Position numbers and translations under genes: made by a program. The notes beneath the pieces are model-generated. The model was not told the DNA's origin, made no database searches, and saw only the letters and a program-made list of their open reading frames with translations. A stretch of DNA of 35,384 nucleotides from positions 1 to 35,384 of the forward strand of contig CAKUFA010000025.1 in the NCBI GenBank assembly GCA_934647165.1. Direction: 5' to 3'. Positions 24,457 through 31,701 of the stretch are shown one piece after another. The stretch is from an uncultured Clostridia bacterium (GTDB lineage Bacteria; Bacillota; Clostridia; Christensenellales; Aristaeellaceae). Each line of letters opens with the position of its first letter. The first letter of the stretch is position 1.

Positions 24457-24715
24457 GGAAAACCAATCGTCCTTTCGTCATTCAGCCTTGCGCCAAGCCC
24501 ATCATGATGCGCGTTTTCGACCGGACAACAGGGAGGGTGATCCACCGCGCCATCACTCCTTTCACAGCGCAGTAAAATAATGCAGAATAGATTATAGCAC
24601 GCCACGTAAGAAAATGCAAATCGCAGGTGCTGGAAAATCCACTTTGTAAGCATGCGGCCATTTTCAGTGCATCCGCTTGCTGCACCTTACAGTATCCTGC
24701 CGCGATGATGATAAC
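24457..24715. other. Intergenic region with CNNM promoter; no supported gene
   Basis: Between the CNNM-like gene and the terminator at 24716 I see only the promoter at 24591-24619 and its leader. A 23-codon frame in the leader (stop at 24482) has AGGAG only two bases before its ATG, so it is not called a gene. Confidence 0.6.
24591..24619 (-). promoter_or_regulatory. Promoter of the CNNM-small protein-CapA operon
   Basis: TTGCAT (24614-24619), a 17-base spacer and TATAAT (24591-24596) on the minus strand, with TGC directly before the -10. The expected start near 24584 gives a leader of about 128 bases. Confidence 0.78.
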
Positions 24716-24760
24716 AAAAAAGGGATGCCCGGCGGCCTGTTGTACACAGTCGCCGGGCAT
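24716..24760 (-). terminator. Intrinsic terminator of the ABC exporter-GNAT operon
   Basis: ATGCCCGGCG and CGCCGGGCAT (24725-24734 and 24751-24760) form a perfect 10-base-pair GC-rich stem, followed on the minus strand by CCC and six Ts (24716-24721). It begins 9 bases after the GNAT stop codon. Confidence 0.92.
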
Positions 24761-24769
24761 GCTGTATCA

Positions 24770-25231
24770 TCACAGTTTCTGAACCATCAGAAGGCAAGGG
24801 TTCCATGCATCCCACAATGTCGGGAAAACCTCCAAAGCTTGAAACCCCATTCGTTCATAAAACGCGCGTGTACAGTCGTATTCGAGATATCGTCCAGCTG
24901 CCACCGTTTTCACCTGCGCATAGGAAAATCCCTTTTTCCTAGCGTCTGAAGCAAAGGCTTGCCATAGCCTTGCACCAATTCCCTGTCGGTGATAGCGCTT
25001 CTTGACGCCCATTACGCAAATTTCCACTGCGGCGTCACTGGTTTGCTTCTGCACAATAAATCCCGCTTCTTCTCCATCCAGCAAGGCTGTCCACATGGGG
25101 TTTTCTCCGCTCTCCCGTACATATTCCGCCGTGGATTCCGGCAAGCCGAACCATTCGGGCAAATCTGCCAGTATTTGCGCAGCAATGCGGCGCTTTTCAT
25201 CCGGTTCCTGTTCCTGCCTTATTGTAATCAC
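24770..25231 (-). CDS. GNAT N-acetyltransferase
   Basis: A 153-residue GNAT protein. The acetyl-CoA loop is RYHRQGIGARLWQ after the sheet strand EICVMGVKK, and the C-terminal block is YDCTRAFYERMGFQALE. The substrate is not evident. It overlaps the end of the second ABC subunit gene by 4 bases and is followed by a strong terminator, so it belongs to the exporter operon behind the attenuator-like leader. Co-expression with a drug-type exporter makes a detoxifying acetyltransferase conceivable, but that rests on context only. Confidence 0.85.
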   Translation of the reverse strand: MITIRQEQEPDEKRRIAAQILADLPEWFGLPESTAEYVRESGENPMWTALLDGEEAGFIVQKQTSDAAVEICVMGVKKRYHRQGIGARLWQAFASDARKKGFSYAQVKTVAAGRYLEYDCTRAFYERMGFQALEVFPTLWDAWNPCLLMVQKL

Positions 25232-27060
25232 GCCTTGCCTCCAAGAATATCCATTCCCTGCTCCTCCTGGAACTGATTGGTGTACAGCTGATAGTAGTAT
25301 CCATGTCGAGCAATGAGTCGGCTGTGGGTGCCGTCTTCGATGATTTTCCCATCATGAATCACAAGAATGCGATCCGCAGAGCGAATGGTTGACAGTCGAT
25401 GTGCAATAATGAAGCTTGTACGACCGCTGAGCACTGTTTGAATGGCTGTTTGAATCAGCTGTTCCGTCTCTGTATCAACAGAAGACGTTGCTTCATCCAG
25501 CACAAAAATGGCAGGATTGCACAAGATGGCACGTGCAAAAGAGATCAGCTGCTTTTCTCCGGTAGACAGGCGGTTGCCGCCTTCTCCCACATTGGTGTTG
25601 AATCCGTCAGGCATTTTGAGAATGAAGTTTTCTGCCCCTACAAGGCGTGCAGCTGCGTGAACCTCTTCCTCCGTAGCCTCCGGCCTGCCATAGCGAATGT
25701 TGTCCGTTACCGTTCCGCTGAACAGATGCGGTGATTGCAGCACATACCCCAGGTTGGATTGCAGCCACAGTTGGCTGCGGGTTCGATAGTCCGCGCCGTC
25801 AATGAGAATCTGGCCTTCTGTCGGCTCGTAAAAACGGCAGATCAGGTTCACAATCGTGCTTTTGCCGCTTCCTGTTTCCCCAACCAATGCGATGGTCTGA
25901 CCATGGCGCACCTGTAAATTAAAGTGCTCCAGCACTTTTTCGCCATCCTGATAGCGGAACGAAACGTTCCGGAATTCAATGTCGCCAACAAGCTTGGGCC
26001 AGTTTTCCTTTTTGGGATGGAAGTTGTCGCCGTATTCGGCCACAACCTCAGGGCTATCCACAATATCCGGCTCCGTTTCCAGCAGAGAGATCACCCGCTC
26101 CGCTGCTGCCTGAGAGGATTGCAGCTCCGCAAAAATGCTGGCAATGCTTCGTATGGGCTCAAAAAACTGCACGGTATAATTGATGAATACCTGCATCACG
26201 CCAAGGGTCATCACACCGCTAAGCACATCGTATCCACCGCGATACAGTGCATAAGCCGTTGCCAGCGAGCCAAGAGACACCACAATCGGCAAAAACAAAG
26301 CGGACAGTGTGGCAGCACGCACAGAAGAGGTTCTCATTTCACCTGCAACTTCGTTGAATTCTTCAATGTTCATCTCTTCGCGGACGAGGGTTTTGGTCGT
26401 TTTTGCGCCGTTGATACCTTCATTAAATCCCGCGGTAATTTGACTGTTCCGCTTGCGAACTTCCCGATAGGAGGCGAGAATCTCCCTTTGGAATTTCCAG
26501 GAGATCACTGCAAGGGGCGGCAGCACCAGCATCACTACCAGTGCCAGCTTCCAGTTAAGGATAAACATCTGTACCGAACATGCTATCAGAAACACCGCAC
26601 CCCAGCACAGGTCTACCAGCGACCAGCCAATCGTATCCGCAAGGCGTTGGGTGTCATGGGTCAATCGACTCATCAAATAGCCTACCGGCATTCGATCGTA
26701 ATAAGAAAAGGGCAGCTCCTGCAGCTTCTGGAATCCAAGCTTGCGGATGGTATAGCACACGCCCGTTTCGACCGTGCCACTTTGATAGATAAAGCCGAAA
26801 ATCATTCCTACCTGAACAGCCAGCAAGCCTACATACACCGCAATGAAGCCCGGCAGCTGGGCAAGCTGCTGCTTGCCGATGATGGTGTCAATGGCATAGG
26901 AGTTCATCATCGGCAGTGCCACATCAATGCCCGCAGAAATTGTCATCATCAAAATAATAATATACAAATTCTTGTGGAAGGGTTTGGCCACGTGCAGCAG
27001 TTTTTTCCACAAAGAGAGGTCAAACCGCTTGGTATAGTCTTGTTCCTGAAAGGCCTGCAT
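25228..27060 (-). CDS. ABC exporter half-transporter, subunit with catalytic Walker B Glu (BmrD-like)
   Basis: A 610-residue type IV ABC half-exporter: a six-helix membrane domain (about 25-345) and an ATPase domain with Walker A GETGSGKST (near 395), Walker B FVLDEATSSVDT with the catalytic Glu, and the switch His in IAHRLSTI. Its signature is LSTGEKQ instead of LSGGQ. The partner has the reverse pattern, so together they make one full and one degenerate ATP site, as in BmrCD and TM287/288. The start is ATG 27060, sharing one base with the partner's TAA; the longer frame to 27156 lies within the partner gene. Such pairs export drugs or lipids. Confidence 0.94.
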   Translation of the reverse strand: MQAFQEQDYTKRFDLSLWKKLLHVAKPFHKNLYIIILMMTISAGIDVALPMMNSYAIDTIIGKQQLAQLPGFIAVYVGLLAVQVGMIFGFIYQSGTVETGVCYTIRKLGFQKLQELPFSYYDRMPVGYLMSRLTHDTQRLADTIGWSLVDLCWGAVFLIACSVQMFILNWKLALVVMLVLPPLAVISWKFQREILASYREVRKRNSQITAGFNEGINGAKTTKTLVREEMNIEEFNEVAGEMRTSSVRAATLSALFLPIVVSLGSLATAYALYRGGYDVLSGVMTLGVMQVFINYTVQFFEPIRSIASIFAELQSSQAAAERVISLLETEPDIVDSPEVVAEYGDNFHPKKENWPKLVGDIEFRNVSFRYQDGEKVLEHFNLQVRHGQTIALVGETGSGKSTIVNLICRFYEPTEGQILIDGADYRTRSQLWLQSNLGYVLQSPHLFSGTVTDNIRYGRPEATEEEVHAAARLVGAENFILKMPDGFNTNVGEGGNRLSTGEKQLISFARAILCNPAIFVLDEATSSVDTETEQLIQTAIQTVLSGRTSFIIAHRLSTIRSADRILVIHDGKIIEDGTHSRLIARHGYYYQLYTNQFQEEQGMDILGGKA

Positions 27061-28892
27061 TAGTTTGCCACCCCCTCTGCCTTGGCGAGATTCAGTTCCT
27101 CCTCCAAGGCGTTTTGAATATTGTTGATACGCTGATACAGCCCAGGCTGCCGACAAAGCTCCTCATGTGTGCCTTGCTGGGTAATTTTCCCGTTTTCCAG
27201 CACCAGAATCAAATCAGCCTGGCTTAGTGTTGTAATTCGATGGCTGATAATCAGTGTAGTCATACCCTTTGCGCGAGATTTCAACGCCGCACGAATTTGG
27301 GCGTCTGTTTCTGTATCCACGGCGGACAACGAATCGTCAAAAATCAGGATGTCGTTGTCCTTGAGCAGTGTGCGCGCAATGGCAATGCGCTGCTTCTGTC
27401 CGCCGGATAGCGTCACACCGCGTTCGCCTACCACGGTATCATACCCTTTGTCTGCGCGTTCAATGAAGGTACGGGCACTGGCCGTTTCCGTCGCGGCGTT
27501 GATATCCTCCATGGCCGCATCGCGCAGCGCAATGCCCACGTTGTCACGGATACTCTTGCTGTACAGGAAGGGCTCCTGCAAAATCAGCCCAACATGGCTG
27601 CGCAGATAGGTGCGATCGATGCTGTCAAGCGGCACGCCGTCAATGGTAATTTTGCCGCCTGTAGGCTCATACAGTCGCTGCAGCAAGTACATCATAGTGC
27701 TCTTGCCGCTGCCCGTCGCACCCAGGATGGCTACTGTTTTTCCAGCCGGAATCGTGCAGCTGACGTCGTCCAGCACCGGCGTTTCATCATCCGCATAATG
27801 GAAAGACACGTGATCAAACACAATATCGCCAGATAGAGGTGGCATAATGGCTTCCGGTTCTTCCGGTTCTGCTTCCGCCTGGAGAATGGCTTGAATGCGT
27901 CCCATGGCGACCATGCTCTTGCCTGTGTCGGACAAGGTACGGCCCAGTTGACGAATCGGAAACAGAAGTTGACCCACATAGTTGGTAAACACAATCAGTG
28001 TGCCGACGGTAATCTCTCCACGGCATGTAAAAATCACGCACACCACCAGCGTCAGCAGGCTTTGCAGCATGCTCATGGCATCGCCGCCGCCCCAATAGAT
28101 GGACAGCAGGTTGTTTAGATGTTTGGACTTTTTGCGATAGTCGTTGCTTACGTGGTCAAACTTTTCCACCTCACGCTGCTGTTGGCCGAAAGCACGAACA
28201 ACCCGCACACCGGACAGGTTTTCTTGTAACACAGCGCTCATTTTGCCTTCTGCTTCGTCAGCTGCGGCAAAGCCCTTGTGCACCCTGCGGAAAAACCACA
28301 TGGCAAATACAAACAGCACCGGAACCAGAATCATGGAGTACAGCGTCAGCATTACGTTCCGGCTCAGCATAATGCTCAGCGAAATAACGACCATCAACAC
28401 TGTGTTCACAACCTGCATCACCTGCACGGAGAGAAAACGGCGAATGGTGTCCACATCGCTGGTGCATCGCTGAATTAAATCGCCTGTTTCCGCTTTGGCG
28501 TGGTAGGAAAAAGGCAGTTTCTGCAAGTGTTCGTACAAGTCAGTGCGCAGCTTATAGGCGATGTTTTCGCTTGCCACTGCCGTCAATCGCCCTTTCAGAT
28601 AGGTGAACACACCGCTCACAATGTTCAGCGCCACAAGAGCAACTGCCAACACCCACAGGTGGTTGATAAAATATTCCCGTCCGCCCAGTTGGCGCAATGG
28701 GGCAAGTAGCCATTCCGGCAGTTGAGACGGTGATGTGCCTAGCACGCTGTCAATGATTTCACCGAGCATCAGCGGTGTCACAAAGCCAATCAGCACAATC
28801 ATCACGGTGGAAAACATTGCGCCAATAAAGCTGCCCAGATTTTCCCGAATCAACGCAAACATCGCACTTAATGGTTTCTCCTGAGGCTTCAT
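27060..28892 (-). CDS. ABC exporter half-transporter, subunit with degenerate Walker B (BmrC-like)
   Basis: A 610-residue half-exporter. The membrane domain (about 15-330) includes KLPFSYHAKAETGDLIQRCTSD. The ATPase domain has Walker A GATGSGKST (near 390), a canonical LSGGQKQR signature (near 493), a Walker B LIFDDSLSAVDT in which the catalytic Glu is Asp, and the switch His in ISHRITTL. The Asp is typical of the degenerate-site subunit of heterodimeric exporters. I use ATG 28892 because AAGGAG lies 5 bases upstream; the ATG at 28907 has a poorly placed site. The gene follows a 30-codon leader ORF and a terminator. Confidence 0.94.
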   Translation of the reverse strand: MKPQEKPLSAMFALIRENLGSFIGAMFSTVMIVLIGFVTPLMLGEIIDSVLGTSPSQLPEWLLAPLRQLGGREYFINHLWVLAVALVALNIVSGVFTYLKGRLTAVASENIAYKLRTDLYEHLQKLPFSYHAKAETGDLIQRCTSDVDTIRRFLSVQVMQVVNTVLMVVISLSIMLSRNVMLTLYSMILVPVLFVFAMWFFRRVHKGFAAADEAEGKMSAVLQENLSGVRVVRAFGQQQREVEKFDHVSNDYRKKSKHLNNLLSIYWGGGDAMSMLQSLLTLVVCVIFTCRGEITVGTLIVFTNYVGQLLFPIRQLGRTLSDTGKSMVAMGRIQAILQAEAEPEEPEAIMPPLSGDIVFDHVSFHYADDETPVLDDVSCTIPAGKTVAILGATGSGKSTMMYLLQRLYEPTGGKITIDGVPLDSIDRTYLRSHVGLILQEPFLYSKSIRDNVGIALRDAAMEDINAATETASARTFIERADKGYDTVVGERGVTLSGGQKQRIAIARTLLKDNDILIFDDSLSAVDTETDAQIRAALKSRAKGMTTLIISHRITTLSQADLILVLENGKITQQGTHEELCRQPGLYQRINNIQNALEEELNLAKAEGVAN

Positions 28893-28996
28893 GGGTTCTC
28901 CTTTCATTTCCTTAACAGAGAGTAGCCCCTGTGTATTTCTGCTTTGCCTTCGCTATTTGCGCATGTCGCCTCGTCCCCTCTCTCTCCAAAGGCATG

Positions 28997-29029
28997 AAAA
29001 AACACCGGCACGTTCTCACGGCCGGCGTT
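28997..29029 (-). terminator. Intrinsic terminator inside the ABC exporter leader (attenuator)
   Basis: On the minus strand AACGCCGGC (29029-29021) pairs with GCCGGTGTT (29009-29001): 9 base pairs with one G-U, an 11-base loop, and a run of six Ts (29002-28997). It stands between the leader ORF (stop at 29054) and the exporter start (28892), with no second promoter visible after it, so exporter transcription must pass it. Confidence 0.88.
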
Positions 29030-29053
29030 CTGTCTCATATCATTTGCGCGCAA

Positions 29054-29146
29054 TCAAAGCTCTTCCGTTTTTTTGCGCATAAAGACAGCACGAGCCGCAA
29101 GCTGCATCTCGGCAATAACCATGTTTGTATTCAAGCGATTGCACAT
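29054..29146 (-). CDS. Putative leader peptide of the ABC exporter operon (30 residues)
   Basis: The ORF starts at ATG 29146 with AAAGGGGGT (29154-29162) 7 bases upstream, a near-perfect Shine-Dalgarno match if one G-U pair is allowed. It begins MCNRLNTNMVIAEM and ends RKKTEEL at TGA 29054-29056. It lies 39 bases downstream of the expected transcription start and 24 bases upstream of the terminator stem. Its length, position and promoter fit a regulatory leader peptide such as BmrB of B. subtilis rather than an enzyme or structural protein. I recognise no homologue. Confidence 0.65.
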   Translation of the reverse strand: MCNRLNTNMVIAEMQLAARAVFMRKKTEEL

Positions 29147-29191
29147 CCTTGCGACCCCCTTTCCTTAATAAACCTTTTGGCAACAGTTGCA

Positions 29192-29220
29192 AGTATACAG
29201 GTGGAAACTGCATTTGTCAA
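29192..29220 (-). promoter_or_regulatory. Promoter of the ABC exporter leader
   Basis: TTGACA (29215-29220) and TATACT (29192-29197) are separated by 17 bases on the minus strand. The octamer TATACTTG occurs twice, over the -10 and just upstream of the -35 (CAAGTATA at 29190-29197 and 29218-29225), 28 bases apart. The expected start is near 29185. The preceding glycosyltransferase gene ends at 29264 without a clear terminator. Confidence 0.9.
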
Positions 29221-29263
29221 GTATATTTGGCGTCTTTTTTCTGTCTTTTTACCGTTTTTTTCA

Positions 29264-30526
29264 TCATTTCTGCCGTTTCCATGCAGCAATCTCCTTCTCC
29301 ATCAAATCAGCAGCCCGCTGCGTTCCGTGTTCCAGGCGCAGCTGCTCGGAAACTTCTTGTGCTGCCACGCGATATTTACCGTTTGCCGTCAGGTCAATCA
29401 ACGCTTTAGTCAAGCGTGACACGGTCAGATTTTCCCGCCGGATGGGACGTGGACCACACCCTAGTGACAGCACACGGCTACCCCAAAACGGCTGGTCGCC
29501 GCCAAATGGCACCACCAGTGTAGGCTTTCCTGCTCGCAGGCCAGACGCCGTTGTCCCGGCACCGCCATGGTGAACCACAGCGCTCACTTGCTGAAACAGC
29601 CAATCGTGCGGCACATAGTCAGCAAAGAAAATGCGGTCGTCGCTTTTCATGTGCATTTTCTCGCTGTTCCACCCAAGGCTGATGATAGCACGCACATTGG
29701 CCGCCCGCACTGCGCGAATCACTGTGTTGTAGGTTTTGCTCATGTTGCCGCTAACCATGGAGCCAAAGCCAATATAGATCGGTTTTTCCCCTTTTTGCAA
29801 AAATGCCTGCAATTCTTCAGGCGGCCTATAGCTGCAAGGTTCATCATCCCACCAGAAGCCGGACATGTGGATGTGTTCGCCCCATGCTTTGGGGCGCGGC
29901 ATCACAATGGGGCTGATGGCATAAATCACAGGAATGGTGTGCCCGCACAATTCATAGTCAGGATGCGTCACCACCTTGCGCACGGAAAGGCCGTTTTCCT
30001 TTCGCCAGTTGGTCAGGTAGCGTTTTTCCAGCAGGCTGATGAGCAGATATCCCAGGCGATAGCTTGTCTTGTTCCACCCCTTACCCAAGTGCAGCCCCGG
30101 TGCAGAAGCGATAGGCGTCTGACTGTTTGGATCAACCGGAAAGTACTGGGTCTGAATACAGGGAATGCGATACTTTTCTGCAATGGAATAGTACATGGAA
30201 CCGAAAAACGTGCAGCACATGGCTTCTGCACCTTCTCCGGCATGCATCAGATCATCCAGCAGCGTTGGCAGAACTTTCTTCAGGCTCTTTTCCAGCTGAT
30301 TGAGGAATCGTGTTCCATTGACCCCGGGCTTCATCACATTTCCCATCAGCTCCATTGCATCGCCGGACAAGGGGAAAAAGTTCAGTTCTGCCTCCTCCAC
30401 CATGCTGCGGAAAGGCGCAAAGGTAGCAATGGTAATCTCATGGCCGCGTTTTGCCATTTCGCGTCCAAGCAGCACATAAGGGCGAACATCGCCTGTGGAT
30501 CCAATGGTTAACATCGTGATACGCAT
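29264..30526 (-). CDS. UGT-type glycosyltransferase, sterol glucosyltransferase-like
   Basis: A 420-residue GT-B enzyme. The N-terminus (TIGSTGDVRPYVLLGREMAKRGHEITIAT) is the acceptor-side motif of GT28/UGT80-like proteins, and the C-terminal donor site is VVHHGGAGTTASGLRAGKP, then PFGGDQPFWG, very close to sterol 3-beta-glucosyltransferases and related macrolide or lipid glycosyltransferases. It should move a sugar from a UDP-sugar to a lipid or small hydrophobic molecule; the acceptor cannot be told. The gene follows wecB after 30 bases in an operon with a GT2 gene, and lies just upstream of the ABC exporter unit. Confidence 0.88.
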   Translation of the reverse strand: MRITMLTIGSTGDVRPYVLLGREMAKRGHEITIATFAPFRSMVEEAELNFFPLSGDAMELMGNVMKPGVNGTRFLNQLEKSLKKVLPTLLDDLMHAGEGAEAMCCTFFGSMYYSIAEKYRIPCIQTQYFPVDPNSQTPIASAPGLHLGKGWNKTSYRLGYLLISLLEKRYLTNWRKENGLSVRKVVTHPDYELCGHTIPVIYAISPIVMPRPKAWGEHIHMSGFWWDDEPCSYRPPEELQAFLQKGEKPIYIGFGSMVSGNMSKTYNTVIRAVRAANVRAIISLGWNSEKMHMKSDDRIFFADYVPHDWLFQQVSAVVHHGGAGTTASGLRAGKPTLVVPFGGDQPFWGSRVLSLGCGPRPIRRENLTVSRLTKALIDLTANGKYRVAAQEVSEQLRLEHGTQRAADLMEKEIAAWKRQK

Positions 30527-30556
30527 CGTTTCTTTCGTCCTCCCGGTGTCTTTTGG

Positions 30557-31687
30557 TTAATCCGTCAGTGACTGCCTGTAGGCAAGCAAAATCTCCACAA
30601 TTCGTTCGGATGTATGCCCATCCCCGTAAGGATTGATGGCATGAGCCATGCGATGATACGTTACCGGATCATCCAGCAGCTTTCGTCCCGCACGGTATAT
30701 ATCCTCTTCCTTCACGCCCGCAAGCAGTGCAAGTCCGGCATCAACCACTTCCGGGCGCTCTGTTTCTGTGCGCAGCACAATAATGGGTTTGCCTAACGCC
30801 GGCGCCTCCTCCTGCAAACCGCCGGAGTCCGTCATCACGAGATAGCAGCGCTTGATGAGGTTGTGCATGTCCTCCACTTCCAGCGGGTCAATCAGATACA
30901 CCCGTTCCATCCCCTGCAGGATCTGCTTTGCGGTTTCTCTCACCACGGGATTTGGATGCATCGGATAAACAACACGCACGTCCTTTTCATCCTCCACAAG
31001 GCGTTTCACAGCCCGGCAGATGTTCTCCAGCGGTTCTCCCAGATTCTCCCGCCGGTGCGCCGTCATCACAATCCAGCGACCTTCCTCCAGCGGCAGGTTG
31101 CGCAATTCCTGGCTGTGAAAAACATAGCGATTGTGTACCATCTGTTGCAGGGCGTCAATCACTGTGTTTCCCACCACATGAACCCCTTGGATGATGCCTT
31201 CTTTGGCCAGATTATCCCTGCTGCGTGGTGTGGGGGCAAAATGCAATGTTGCAATGCGGCTGGTCAGTTCTCTGTTCATCTCCTCAGGGAAGGGCGAGTA
31301 TCGGTCATAGGAACGCAGACCTGCCTCCACATGCCCTACAGCCACCTGATGATAAAAAGACTCCAGTGCCGCCGCCGTGGATGTTGTGGTATCTCCGTGC
31401 ACCAGCGTTACATCCGGCTTCACTTCCTGTAACACCCGGTCAAGACCATCCAGCACCCCGGTTGTGATGCTTGTCAGCGTCTGCCCAGCATGCATCAGGT
31501 TCAAGTCATAATCTGCATGGATGTTGAATTGTTCCATCACGCTGTCCAGCATCTGCCGGTGCTGTGCCGTCACACACACCACACTGCGAATTCCAACTGT
31601 CTCATTGAGCCGCTTCACAAGCGGCGCCATTTTGATTGCCTCAGGTCGTGTGCCGAATACGCTGAGAACCACCAGTTCCCGCTGCAT
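30557..31687 (-). CDS. wecB: UDP-N-acetylglucosamine 2-epimerase (non-hydrolysing)
   Basis: A 376-residue enzyme with FGTRPEAIKMAPLV at the N-terminus, HGDTTTSTAAAL, VGHVEAGLRS, PFPEEMNR, MTAHRRENLGEPL and TDSGGLQEEAPALGKP, all conserved in WecB/MnaA. It interconverts UDP-GlcNAc and UDP-ManNAc for teichoic acid linkage units or surface polysaccharides. ATG 31687 is preferred over ATG 31705 because AAGGA lies 7 bases before it; the earlier ATG overlaps the GT2 stop codon. Confidence 0.95.
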   Translation of the reverse strand: MQRELVVLSVFGTRPEAIKMAPLVKRLNETVGIRSVVCVTAQHRQMLDSVMEQFNIHADYDLNLMHAGQTLTSITTGVLDGLDRVLQEVKPDVTLVHGDTTTSTAAALESFYHQVAVGHVEAGLRSYDRYSPFPEEMNRELTSRIATLHFAPTPRSRDNLAKEGIIQGVHVVGNTVIDALQQMVHNRYVFHSQELRNLPLEEGRWIVMTAHRRENLGEPLENICRAVKRLVEDEKDVRVVYPMHPNPVVRETAKQILQGMERVYLIDPLEVEDMHNLIKRCYLVMTDSGGLQEEAPALGKPIIVLRTETERPEVVDAGLALLAGVKEEDIYRAGRKLLDDPVTYHRMAHAINPYGDGHTSERIVEILLAYRQSLTD

Positions 31688-31701
31688 CGTCTCATCCTTC
31701 C

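Noticed and set aside
24457..24590. CNNM leader as a Mg2+ or Mn2+ riboswitch, or as a leader-peptide unit
   Set aside because: No M-box or yybP-ykoY core could be recognised, no terminator follows, and the only short ORF has its ribosome site two bases from the ATG.
25924..27063. A 379-codon plus-strand frame opposite the second ABC subunit
   Set aside because: Composition is rich in His, Gln and Arg as expected for an antisense shadow, and the opposite strand encodes a clear ABC exporter.
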